This document shows positions 37,117 to 45,792 of a stretch of 64,000 bases of DNA, piece after piece. The notes beneath the pieces were generated by a model. The model made no database searches. It was not told the origin of the DNA and saw only the letters and a program-made list of their open reading frames with translations. The stretch comes from Prolixibacteraceae bacterium (GTDB lineage Bacteria; Bacteroidota; Bacteroidia; Bacteroidales; Prolixibacteraceae). Within the stretch, counting starts at the first letter, position 1. Every line of letters begins with the position of its first letter. Location of the stretch: positions 54,858 to 118,857 of the forward strand of contig CANJNY010000001.1 in assembly GCA_947475715.1 (NCBI GenBank), written 5' to 3'. The translations under genes were made by a program, and so were the position numbers.

Positions 37117-37144
37117 TCAAGGAGATGTTGTAGCATCCCCTTGA
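37117..37144 (+). terminator. Hairpin between the anti-sigma and susC genes
   Basis: Bases 37117-37127 pair with 37134-37144 (outer TCAAGG/CCTTGA, one A/C mismatch, inner GATG/CATC) around a 6-base loop. The bases that follow are pyrimidine-rich (CAATCACCTTCTTTTC) rather than a pure T run. It may end the sigma/anti-sigma transcript so that susC is driven by its own promoter, or act as an attenuator. It lies within a possible 34-codon reading frame (37081-37185) with little support as a gene. Confidence 0.45.
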
Positions 37145-37218
37145 CAATCACCTTCTTTTCATCTTTAACGATCGAAAAGTTTTAATTTATTCTAGTATAA
37201 ATCAAACATTACAAAGTT

Positions 37219-40200
37219 ATGAAATTAAAATTGCTAACCAATTGGCCGGAGTTAAAAAGCATGGCCAATAAAACATTTTTAGTTATGCGGATAACCCTAT
37301 TCCTCATACTTTTAAGTGCAGTTCAGCTATTTGCGATAGAAACCTATTCGCAAAATGCCCGAATTAACCTTCGTTTTTCGAATGAATCGGTTAAGACTGT
37401 TCTAACCGAAATTCAGAACCAATCGGAATTCTCATTTATGTTTAACAGCAAAATTGTTGATGTTGAACGGAAAGTCGACATCCAGGCCGAAAATGAGAAA
37501 ATAACCGAGGTTCTCGGAAAGCTGTTTGTCAATACCGACGTGGCCTATACGGTGGTTGACCGGCAGATTGTCCTTTTTTCGACCAGCTTGTTAACAGAAC
37601 AGGATCAATCCAGAAAAGTATCAGGAAAGATTTCAGATAACACCGGATCTACAGTACCCGGTGCATCGGTGGTGATAAAAGGGACCACAACAGGTGTAAT
37701 AACTGACAATGATGGAAATTACACATTGTCTGTTCCGGTTGAAGCAAAAACACTGGTTTTTTCGTTTGTGGGTATGAAAACACAGGAAATTGCCATAGGC
37801 ACCCAAAAAACAATTGATGTGACCATGCAGCAGAATGTCATTGGTCTTGATGAGGTTGTCGCCATTGGTTATGGTTCGCAGAAAAGATCATCCATAACGG
37901 GTGCGATAACGACTATGGGAAGTGATGATATCGCAAATATGCCGGTAACTGCACTGTCAAATGCACTTGCTGGCCGATTAAGCGGAGTTTTTGTAAATGA
38001 GGCATCCGGTGCACCGGGTTATGCTGCAAGTATTCAGGTACGTTCAGTCAATACATGGAAATCATCGGGAAATGAACCCCTTTATGTTATCGATGGAATA
38101 ATCTCCACCAAACAACTTTTTGATGCTCTTGATGCAACTGAAATTAAAAATATTACGGTTCTGAAAGATGCTGCCTCAGCTGCTGTATATGGCGCCCGTG
38201 GCGGAAATGGTGTTCTTCTTGTAACAACCAACACCGGGGAAAAAGGTAAGTTCAAACTTTCCTATGATTACTCGTACAGTTTCGACAATCCTACACAACT
38301 GGTTAAATTTGTCGGTGCAAAAGATATGGTTAGATTGGCAAACTATGCCTTCGAATCAATAGGTCAACCCGACGCGTTTGGACCAACAGAAGTAGCTTAT
38401 TTTAATACTCATGATCCTGCCCTCAACACGTTTAATGACATTTATAAAAACCCTACGGTAAAGAAACATTCTGTTTCTGCCTCAGGAGGTAATGATAAAA
38501 TTAAATATTTCATCAGTGGCTCGGTTATGGATCAGGATGCCTTTGTGAAAAACGCCAATTATAAAAAATATAATTTCCGTTCAAATATCAATGTCGATTT
38601 CACAAAAAATCTTAGCGGTTATTTTAATGTTTCATATCATGAAGCTACAAAAAACAGGTTCGTGATGCAGGAAGATATGCGGGATGGCTTTGAGGTAGAT
38701 CCTACTTTTGGCGGATTCTGGGCCCGACTTCAATTTCAGCAGGCATATGCCCCTTCTAAAACAACTGATGGCCATCTGATTAATCCTGGATGGATCGGAA
38801 GTCCATTGGGCTTTGTAGAACAGGGCGGAACGAATACTGCCAAAGACTACAATATCAATACGGTGATGAATTTAACCTACAAAGTGCCAACTGTAAAGGG
38901 CTTATCTGTCTCTGTTAATTATAGTCCCCAGTTTTATATCAGGGATATTAAACATTATGAAAAAAAATATCCCGTTTATAATGTCGAACAAAAAGGCGAA
39001 CATGGATTGATCTATACCGATAATATAACCAGCTCAACACTATCCGCCTGGCCGGATAATGAGCGTCTTGCCAAAACACATGACAAAAATACAGCATATC
39101 AGTTAAACTGGTCTGCAGATTATTCGCGTAGTTTTGGTAAGCATAATATTGGTGCAATGTTCAATGCTGAAATTAGCGAAGGTAACCGTGACTATTTTTA
39201 TGGGGTAAGGGAAACTTTCCCGCTGGTTCAAAGAGACCAGTTCTGGGCTACCGGAGGCTCGCGATCTAATTCCTATGTAAATGGATCGGAATATGCCTCC
39301 GGGCGTATGTCGTACATTGGGAGGTTAACCTATCAATATTCTGATAAGTACTTCGTAAATGCCTCAATGCGACGTGACGGTTCCATGCTCTTTGCACCTG
39401 CATACAGGTGGGGAAATTTTCCCTCCGTGTCATTGGGATGGGTTTTATCCAATGAAGATTTCATGAAGGATAAATTTTTTAATTACCTGAAACTTCGCGG
39501 AACCTATGGAATTACCGGGAATGATATTGTCGGGGGCTGGAAATGGCAGGATTCATACAGTGCCGGTGGCAACTATATGATTGGAACTTCAATGGCACCA
39601 ACAGTACAATACTCAGGTATTGTTAATGAGAAACTGACCTGGGAGAAAAGCCGTGAATTCAACATTGGAGTGGACTCACGTTTTTGGGATGGAGCTATTC
39701 TTAATTTTGAATATTTCCGGCGACATAATTATGATATCCTCGACAGCCGTATTGTCTCCCTGCCCGCCTCTTTCGGAGGATCGATGCCTCCTGTGAATTA
39801 TGGCATTGTAGATGGACATGGATTAGAGATTGAAGCCGGCTATTCAGGCCATGCCGGAAAATTCAACTATCAGGTGAAAGGGAACTTAACCTACGCTACA
39901 AACAAGGTGGTAGAAAGAGATGTACCGCAAAACGTTCGGGATGTCAACAATCCACTTGGCAGAAGTACCGATTACGTGGCTGCCCTGGTGTCAAATGGCA
40001 TTATCAGAACCCAGAGTCAGCTCGATGCTATACCTGCCAATTATATTGCTTACGGCCTGAAGCCACGACTTGGAGATGTCTGGTATAAGGATGTCAGCGG
40101 ACCGACCGCTGGTACGCCGGACGGAATTATCGATGATTTCGACAGGCAGGTCATTAAAGGTGAACATTACGCCCCCCCTTATATGTATGGTTTAAATTTG

Positions 40201-40641
40201 ACCACAGCCTGGAAAGGTTTTAGCTTAGATCTTTTCTTCCAGGGTGCAATGGGTGTTACTAAAATGTACAATGGCGGCCCTTATGGCAGACATTTCGAAG
40301 CCTGGGCAAAGCCTAATGCAAATTGGCTCAACTCCTGGTCTCCGACCAATATCAATGGTTCATTTCCAAGACCAGACATTTGGGGTAATTCAAGTAATGA
40401 TTATGAATCAACCTTCTGGTTAAAGAGTGGTGATTATATGCGATTAAAATATTTGGGCCTCTCTTATTCACTCCCTAAAAATATTATCAGGAAGTTGAAT
40501 ATTTCGAAAGCTACATTGATTTTGTCAGGGACTAATTTATTTACAATCACAGGATTTAAATACTACGATCCCGCAATTTCTGCCGCGGGTTCCTACCCCA
40601 CAATGAAAGCATATACCCTCGGTATAAATGTTTCCTTTTAA
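37219..40641 (+). CDS. SusC/RagA-type TonB-dependent outer-membrane transporter with signalling domain
   Basis: The protein has 1140 residues and a signal peptide ending AIETYSQ (about 45). An STN-type signalling domain (about 50-115, SVKTVLTEIQNQSEFSFMF) shows that it talks to the FecR protein. A carboxypeptidase-regulatory-like domain follows (SGKISDNTGSTVPGASVVIK), then the plug with GYGSQKRSSITGAI and LYVIDGI and the 22-strand barrel ending in a typical aromatic C-terminus (GINVSF). It imports oligosaccharides bound by SusD. It is the only susC in the window and lies near the middle of the enzyme genes. Confidence 0.96.
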   Translation: MKLKLLTNWPELKSMANKTFLVMRITLFLILLSAVQLFAIETYSQNARINLRFSNESVKTVLTEIQNQSEFSFMFNSKIVDVERKVDIQAENEKITEVLGKLFVNTDVAYTVVDRQIVLFSTSLLTEQDQSRKVSGKISDNTGSTVPGASVVIKGTTTGVITDNDGNYTLSVPVEAKTLVFSFVGMKTQEIAIGTQKTIDVTMQQNVIGLDEVVAIGYGSQKRSSITGAITTMGSDDIANMPVTALSNALAGRLSGVFVNEASGAPGYAASIQVRSVNTWKSSGNEPLYVIDGIISTKQLFDALDATEIKNITVLKDAASAAVYGARGGNGVLLVTTNTGEKGKFKLSYDYSYSFDNPTQLVKFVGAKDMVRLANYAFESIGQPDAFGPTEVAYFNTHDPALNTFNDIYKNPTVKKHSVSASGGNDKIKYFISGSVMDQDAFVKNANYKKYNFRSNINVDFTKNLSGYFNVSYHEATKNRFVMQEDMRDGFEVDPTFGGFWARLQFQQAYAPSKTTDGHLINPGWIGSPLGFVEQGGTNTAKDYNINTVMNLTYKVPTVKGLSVSVNYSPQFYIRDIKHYEKKYPVYNVEQKGEHGLIYTDNITSSTLSAWPDNERLAKTHDKNTAYQLNWSADYSRSFGKHNIGAMFNAEISEGNRDYFYGVRETFPLVQRDQFWATGGSRSNSYVNGSEYASGRMSYIGRLTYQYSDKYFVNASMRRDGSMLFAPAYRWGNFPSVSLGWVLSNEDFMKDKFFNYLKLRGTYGITGNDIVGGWKWQDSYSAGGNYMIGTSMAPTVQYSGIVNEKLTWEKSREFNIGVDSRFWDGAILNFEYFRRHNYDILDSRIVSLPASFGGSMPPVNYGIVDGHGLEIEAGYSGHAGKFNYQVKGNLTYATNKVVERDVPQNVRDVNNPLGRSTDYVAALVSNGIIRTQSQLDAIPANYIAYGLKPRLGDVWYKDVSGPTAGTPDGIIDDFDRQVIKGEHYAPPYMYGLNLTTAWKGFSLDLFFQGAMGVTKMYNGGPYGRHFEAWAKPNANWLNSWSPTNINGSFPRPDIWGNSSNDYESTFWLKSGDYMRLKYLGLSYSLPKNIIRKLNISKATLILSGTNLFTITGFKYYDPAISAAGSYPTMKAYTLGINVSF

Positions 40642-40666
40642 AATAATTAATTTAATTTAAGACAAA

Positions 40667-42415
40667 ATGAATAGATTAACATATTTTATAGGCAGTATTT
40701 TAATAATACTGGTTATAGCCAGTTGTCACCCTCTGGATAAGGTAAACTTGGCAGCATTAACCAAACCAGATGTATACACGCTCCCTGCAGTCGCAGAAGC
40801 TTATGTAAATAATCTTTATGCAGCTTTTTTGCCAGGTCTTAACTCTGATGAAGGATTCAATAGTGATGAGGCAGAAGCTGGATGGCCGAATACAACCAAT
40901 ATCAGCCCTTACCTAAGGGGTATTATCAATAGTAATACCTACGATTACATGCCTTACAATGGAATCCGGACTATCAATCTGTTTTTGGATGGAATTGATG
41001 GCGCTACTTTTGATGCAGCAACTAAAAACCGTTTAAAAGGGGAATCTCTGTTCTGGCGTGCATGGGCCTATTTCGGAATGGTTAAGGCATATGGAGGTGT
41101 TGAGCTAGTGCTTAAACCTGCAGCTGTGGACGACAATGCGGCTATTTTTACGGCAAGGGCTACAACATCGGCATGTTATACTCAGATCATTAAAGATCTG
41201 GATGAAGCCATCGGTTTACTTCCTGATGCATCAGGCAATGCCCGTATCAACAAAGCAGTTGCCATGGCATTCAAAGGGCGCGTAACGCTGTTCGAAGCAA
41301 GTCCACAATTTAATCGTACCAACAGTGCCCAATTGTGGCAGGCTGCCTATGATGCCAATAAGGCAGCAGTCACCTATCTGGACGGTAAGGGATTTGGTCT
41401 GGTGGATAATTTCAAGCAAATCTGGTTATCCGAAATGAGTAAAGAGGTGATTATGGTAAAAAGATATTCATATCCTGAAGCACCCAACGGATATTTCCAG
41501 GTAGCCATTTGGCCACTGAAGTATTCTGAATCAGGAGCTGCCAATGGCAATATGCCTTCACTGGAACTCGCAAGTACCTTCCCTATGAAAGATGGCTCTA
41601 AATGGAATCCGAATACCATGAATTATGCTGATTTTCATCAAAATCGCGATGACAGGTTCTATTATTCCATCGCTTACAATGGCTTTCCACCTTATCTCTT
41701 ACCTATGGTTGGTAAAGAAAATTTGTGGACTTACTGGTATGATAAAGATGGTGATGCTTCAACAGGGGTTAACGGAAAAGAGATGAGGGCTGACTTTATC
41801 AATGGTTATGAAAGTCGTTCGAGTTTTTACAGCCCTAAAATGGTTGACTCGAGCATTGGTGTAACAAATAAACTCGCCGGACAGATCGACTGGGTTGAGA
41901 TCCGCTATGCCGAAGTGATCATGAACCTCGCGGAGGCTGCCAACGAAGTAGGTAAGCCAGATGAAGCGGTGCAAATCCTTGGGAAGATTCGCGACAGAGC
42001 AAAAATCCTTCCCGGATCAGACAACAAATATGGTATTACAGCTACGGATAAGGGTGGGATAAGGCAGGCGATCATGGATGAACGTTTTGTTGAATTTGCC
42101 TTTGAGACCAAACGGTTCAATGACCTCCGCAGATGGAGAACGTATAAATCAACAATGGAAGGTCTTCCTGGAAGCGCCAAGCATGGTTTAAGAATTGAAT
42201 GGTCCGGAACAACAGCCACCCGCCCGATTGGACTGGAAAATATCGATCAAATCTGGAACCAGTTTAATGTTACGGTCATTGAAGATGTTGGTAAGATTAC
42301 AATGATGACGGAAGATAAATATTCTTTCTTTGGTATACCTGCAACTTATCTGGAACGCAATAGTAAACTCGAGCAAAACAATACGTGGGGAGGAACATTT
42401 GATCCACTAAAATAA
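40667..42415 (+). CDS. SusD/RagB-type glycan-binding lipoprotein
   Basis: The protein has 582 residues with a lipoprotein signal (VIASCHPLD). The tetratricopeptide-like SusD fold is shown by ALTKPDVYTLPAVAEAYVNNL, RLKGESLFWRAWAYFGMVKAYGG and MDERFVEFAFETKRFNDLRRW. It caps the SusC barrel on the cell surface and captures the glycan. It starts 25 bases after susC, and a strong terminator follows it. Confidence 0.96.
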   Translation: MNRLTYFIGSILIILVIASCHPLDKVNLAALTKPDVYTLPAVAEAYVNNLYAAFLPGLNSDEGFNSDEAEAGWPNTTNISPYLRGIINSNTYDYMPYNGIRTINLFLDGIDGATFDAATKNRLKGESLFWRAWAYFGMVKAYGGVELVLKPAAVDDNAAIFTARATTSACYTQIIKDLDEAIGLLPDASGNARINKAVAMAFKGRVTLFEASPQFNRTNSAQLWQAAYDANKAAVTYLDGKGFGLVDNFKQIWLSEMSKEVIMVKRYSYPEAPNGYFQVAIWPLKYSESGAANGNMPSLELASTFPMKDGSKWNPNTMNYADFHQNRDDRFYYSIAYNGFPPYLLPMVGKENLWTYWYDKDGDASTGVNGKEMRADFINGYESRSSFYSPKMVDSSIGVTNKLAGQIDWVEIRYAEVIMNLAEAANEVGKPDEAVQILGKIRDRAKILPGSDNKYGITATDKGGIRQAIMDERFVEFAFETKRFNDLRRWRTYKSTMEGLPGSAKHGLRIEWSGTTATRPIGLENIDQIWNQFNVTVIEDVGKITMMTEDKYSFFGIPATYLERNSKLEQNNTWGGTFDPLK

Positions 42416-42429
42416 ATTAAGTATTTCTT

Positions 42430-42484
42430 AAGAGGCTGTCTTTAAAGTGGTAAACGAAAAATGTTGCTTCTGAGACAGCCTCTT
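42430..42484 (+). terminator. Strong intrinsic terminator after susD
   Basis: AAGAGGCTGTCT (42430-42441) and AGACAGCCTCTT (42473-42484) form a perfect 12-bp stem around a 31-base loop, followed by CTTTTTTT. It begins 14 bases after the susD stop and closes the susC-susD transcript. Confidence 0.85.
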
Positions 42485-42509
42485 CTTTTTTTATACCTAA
42501 TTAGCCTAT

Positions 42510-42517
42510 TATATTTG
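42510..42517 (+). promoter_or_regulatory. Candidate -7 promoter element TATATTTG
   Basis: TATATTTG fits TAnnTTTG and lies between the terminator and the propeller gene, 33 bases before the ATG at 42543. It would restart transcription for the downstream enzyme run. A -33 TTG is not clear. Confidence 0.45.
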
Positions 42518-42542
42518 CTATTTCAACTTGAATCAGCTAACT

Positions 42543-43556
42543 ATGAAAGCAGCTAAATCCACCCTTTTTTTCCTGCTATTTCCGGGTCTCCTATTCGTCT
42601 GTTTTAGTCAGACCAACGATGCGAAGAAACAGATTAAGGCAGCCCGATATGCTCCTCCTGAAATGTATATCAAAGACCATTGCCTGATTTTGAAAGATAA
42701 GGAATGGCATCTTTTTGCACCTCTCGGACCGGCCGGCTCGATGTGGCATCACGAAGGCTCTGAAGAAAGCGCTGAACACATGGTAAGTGAAGATCTTATT
42801 CACTGGAAATATCTCGGAACAGCAGTTGCATCAGATAAAACTGAAGGTTATTTCGACAGGATTATGTGTGGACTTGCACCATCTATCGTAAAAAGCAAGG
42901 ACAAATATTATATGTATTATTCGGGATGGGACTTCAAAAGCAAAAAACCACCCAATTTTGAGGGTTTCCGTCAGGGGATAGGTATTGCTGTAAGTAGTGA
43001 CCTCGTAACCTGGGAAAAACCTGAAGAGTATGCCAAAGATGGTCTGACTCCTAAAGGTTCTGATCCTGTTGTAGTAAAAGATGAGAAAAATAACCGTTGG
43101 TTGTTATTTACGGCCAGATCCAATGCGGTTGCTGTGTATGAAAGTATCGATCTTTTTCATTGGACAGAAGCAGGAATGGCACTTGATGAATCAGATCTTA
43201 AAGTTGGCATGACCGGCATGAATCCAGGAGAGAGTCCGTTTGTGATGAGACATCCGCTATCCGGAAAGTGGATCATATTTATGAACGGAGGTTATTCCGT
43301 CTCTGATGACCCGCTAAGTTTTCCCCCAATAATACCGTACCCATTTAAGTCAGGGATTTATACCTTTCCGAAACCTCACGATGAAGGGAAAGGAACATAT
43401 TACTATGCTGAAAAGGAGGGCTCAGGTTTTGCTCACGAGATTATTGAATTTAATGGCCAATGGTATATGACCGGGGCTGTAGGAACAGATGGACACACCA
43501 AATTGAAAATTACTCCCATTGAATGGACAAAAGAAGCATTCCGGTTAGCAAACTAA
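42543..43556 (+). CDS. Secreted five-bladed beta-propeller glycosidase, GH32/GH43-like
   Basis: The protein has 337 residues from the ATG at 42543; the open frame reaches a TTG at 42528. The signal peptide ends LFVCFSQ. Blade motifs MVSEDLIHWKYLG, VSSDLVTWEKP and ESIDLFHWTEAG are typical of GH32/GH43/GH130-like propellers. Candidate acidic residues are in YIKDHCLIL (first blade), KGSDPVVVKD and NPGESPFVM, roughly the Asp-Asp-Glu order of clans F and J. The family assignment within the clan is uncertain. It opens the second enzyme run after the susD terminator. Confidence 0.75.
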   Translation: MKAAKSTLFFLLFPGLLFVCFSQTNDAKKQIKAARYAPPEMYIKDHCLILKDKEWHLFAPLGPAGSMWHHEGSEESAEHMVSEDLIHWKYLGTAVASDKTEGYFDRIMCGLAPSIVKSKDKYYMYYSGWDFKSKKPPNFEGFRQGIGIAVSSDLVTWEKPEEYAKDGLTPKGSDPVVVKDEKNNRWLLFTARSNAVAVYESIDLFHWTEAGMALDESDLKVGMTGMNPGESPFVMRHPLSGKWIIFMNGGYSVSDDPLSFPPIIPYPFKSGIYTFPKPHDEGKGTYYYAEKEGSGFAHEIIEFNGQWYMTGAVGTDGHTKLKITPIEWTKEAFRLAN

Positions 43557-43665
43557 ATAATCTGGTTTTCGGTATGTTTTAATTATATATTTTCAGAAAA
43601 ACCAGTCAGACAAGTATTTATCAAAGTCTCTCCCATTTCTTTGCAGGAACAAAAAGGAAACAGTT

Positions 43666-45639
43666 ATGCTTAAGACATTTAAAAATTACCTGACGCGACT
43701 AATACCGTTGATCGCAATCACTTTTATAGTCTCTTGCAACGGAAGACAAAAAGATTCTAAATCAGAATCATACATCCCCATCGTACTGGTAAGTGCGAAT
43801 CAATTATCAGCTATTATAGTTACGGCAGAGAATCCGACCCCATCAGCCCGACTTGCGGCACTGGAAATACAAACCATGGTTAAGTGTATCACAGGAGTGA
43901 AGCTTGCGATAACATCCGATACTGTCAAGATTTCAAAAAAACAGTCAAGAATTTTCGTTGGTGAAAGCGAAGCCACACGAAAGCTGGGTTTTAAGGCTGA
44001 TGATTTTCAACCACAGGAATACGCCATTGCATTCCGGCCCAACACAATTATTCTTATCGGACGCGATTGGCTTGATACTCCCGAGAATAGGGCAGAGGCT
44101 GGAAGAGGTACGAATTGGGAATCATCACTGGCCCAAACCCGGCAAACAATCAACTATGCTTCCGCGGTTGAATGCAATTCGCCCGATGCTCCGGCAACAA
44201 TTGAACTTCCCGGTCCTTTCGATGACCAGGCATCTCTTTATGCAGCCTACGACTTTCTTGAACGTTTTCTGGGTGTACGGTTTTACGGTCCAACGCCATT
44301 GAATACAATCACCCGCCAGATGACTGAGTTAGTTGTCATGGGATCTGATATCAGGCGCATGCCCGGGTTTAAATACCGCGATGCCACAGGTGGTAATGGT
44401 GGCCCGATTCTCGCCAAACAATGGAACGACCCCACACCGGATCAAATCACGCTCTACCAGCGTCGTTTGCGTTTGGGCGGAGAAAAATGGGGAGGTAATC
44501 ATTCTATCCGAACCTATTACGACCGCTTTTTAAAAAAGAATCCCGAGGTCCCTGAACTTTGGGAAGGTAAGCATCCTGAGTTTTTTGCCAAGGGTCGTAA
44601 AGGAGATTCAGGTGGCCTGCAGTTCTGCTATTCCAATAAAGGTCTGATCAAACAGATGGCCAAGGATGCATGCGACTATTTCGATGGTAAGGGAATCAAA
44701 GGTTTTCAGATTGCGATGGGCGATTACTTTACGATTGTTCCAAACGACAACAACGCCTGGTGCCTGTGCGATAAATGTCAGGCAAGCCTTGCTCTGGACA
44801 AGGACAACCATTTGGGTGGACACTTCAATTCCGGAACGGCATCGCATTATCTTTTCGGTTTTGTGAATGCTGTGGCAAAGGAGGTGGCCAAAACCCATCC
44901 GGATAAAAAAATTGCTACTCTGGCATATCATGTGTATGCCTGGCCTCCAAAAGATTTCAAACTCGAACCAAACGTTTCCGTTGCTCCTTGTCTGCAGCCC
45001 CGCAACTACTGGGCACCACGTATCCGTCAGGCCGAAATGAGTTGGTATAAGCAATGGGTTGAACCACGTGATCGCCCGATATACCTTTGGAATTATTACT
45101 GCTTTCCAACGGAAGCAGCAAACATGCAGGGTTGGCATTGCTTCCCGGGATCAAGCGCCCGTCATCTTGCGGAACTCATCAAGATGTATTATGCCGATAG
45201 TGTCAGAGGTGTCTTCCTGTGCGGTATCGGCGAACAACTCGATTACTACCTGACCATGAAAATGTACGATGACCCAACCTTAAACGCCGATGCATTTATT
45301 GATGAGTTTTTCGATCTATACTTTGGTGCAACTGCCTTACAAATGAAAACCTTCTTCGATCGGACTGAAACTATTTTCTGGGACACCTCCCGTTACCCCG
45401 AAGCAGTAGCAATTAAGGATGATCAATTTCATCAGACGGAAGAAATGGCCTGGAAATACCTTGGAACAACAGAGGTTATGACTGAACTTCGAACTCTGAT
45501 AGAGAAAGCCAGGGAAATGACGACAAATGATCTGGAGCGCCAGCGTCTGGCAACCTGGGATAACGGCATGTGGAAATATATGGTCGAAGGCCGCGAAATG
45601 TGGCTGAAAAAACAAGGTAAGGGAGATGAAACACGATGA
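43666..45639 (+). CDS. DUF4838 lipoprotein, alpha-glucuronidase-like glycosidase candidate
   Basis: The protein has 657 residues with a lipoprotein signal (FIVSCNGRQ). The N-terminal domain (ARLAALEIQTMVKCITGVKL, RIFVGESEATRKLG) is like the beta-rich domain that precedes GH67 and related barrels. The rest matches DUF4838 proteins: QIAMGDYFTIVPND, WCLCDKCQASL, ATLAYHVYAWPPK and WNYYCFPTEAANMQGW. CLCDKC may bind metal. DUF4838 proteins are common in plant and algal glycan loci, but their reaction has not been shown to my knowledge. Confidence 0.8.
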   Translation: MLKTFKNYLTRLIPLIAITFIVSCNGRQKDSKSESYIPIVLVSANQLSAIIVTAENPTPSARLAALEIQTMVKCITGVKLAITSDTVKISKKQSRIFVGESEATRKLGFKADDFQPQEYAIAFRPNTIILIGRDWLDTPENRAEAGRGTNWESSLAQTRQTINYASAVECNSPDAPATIELPGPFDDQASLYAAYDFLERFLGVRFYGPTPLNTITRQMTELVVMGSDIRRMPGFKYRDATGGNGGPILAKQWNDPTPDQITLYQRRLRLGGEKWGGNHSIRTYYDRFLKKNPEVPELWEGKHPEFFAKGRKGDSGGLQFCYSNKGLIKQMAKDACDYFDGKGIKGFQIAMGDYFTIVPNDNNAWCLCDKCQASLALDKDNHLGGHFNSGTASHYLFGFVNAVAKEVAKTHPDKKIATLAYHVYAWPPKDFKLEPNVSVAPCLQPRNYWAPRIRQAEMSWYKQWVEPRDRPIYLWNYYCFPTEAANMQGWHCFPGSSARHLAELIKMYYADSVRGVFLCGIGEQLDYYLTMKMYDDPTLNADAFIDEFFDLYFGATALQMKTFFDRTETIFWDTSRYPEAVAIKDDQFHQTEEMAWKYLGTTEVMTELRTLIEKAREMTTNDLERQRLATWDNGMWKYMVEGREMWLKKQGKGDETR

Positions 45640-45792
45640 TAATCCCCTTAAATTCTGGCCAAATCGACTATCATTGTGTTAGCCACTCAGTGTTTTTTCA
45701 ACGTCATGACTCAATACCAGTCAACATTGCCTGGAATGTTGGTCCTATCTATTTTAATAATCAGTTAAAAATCTAACTAATAATTAAAGATT

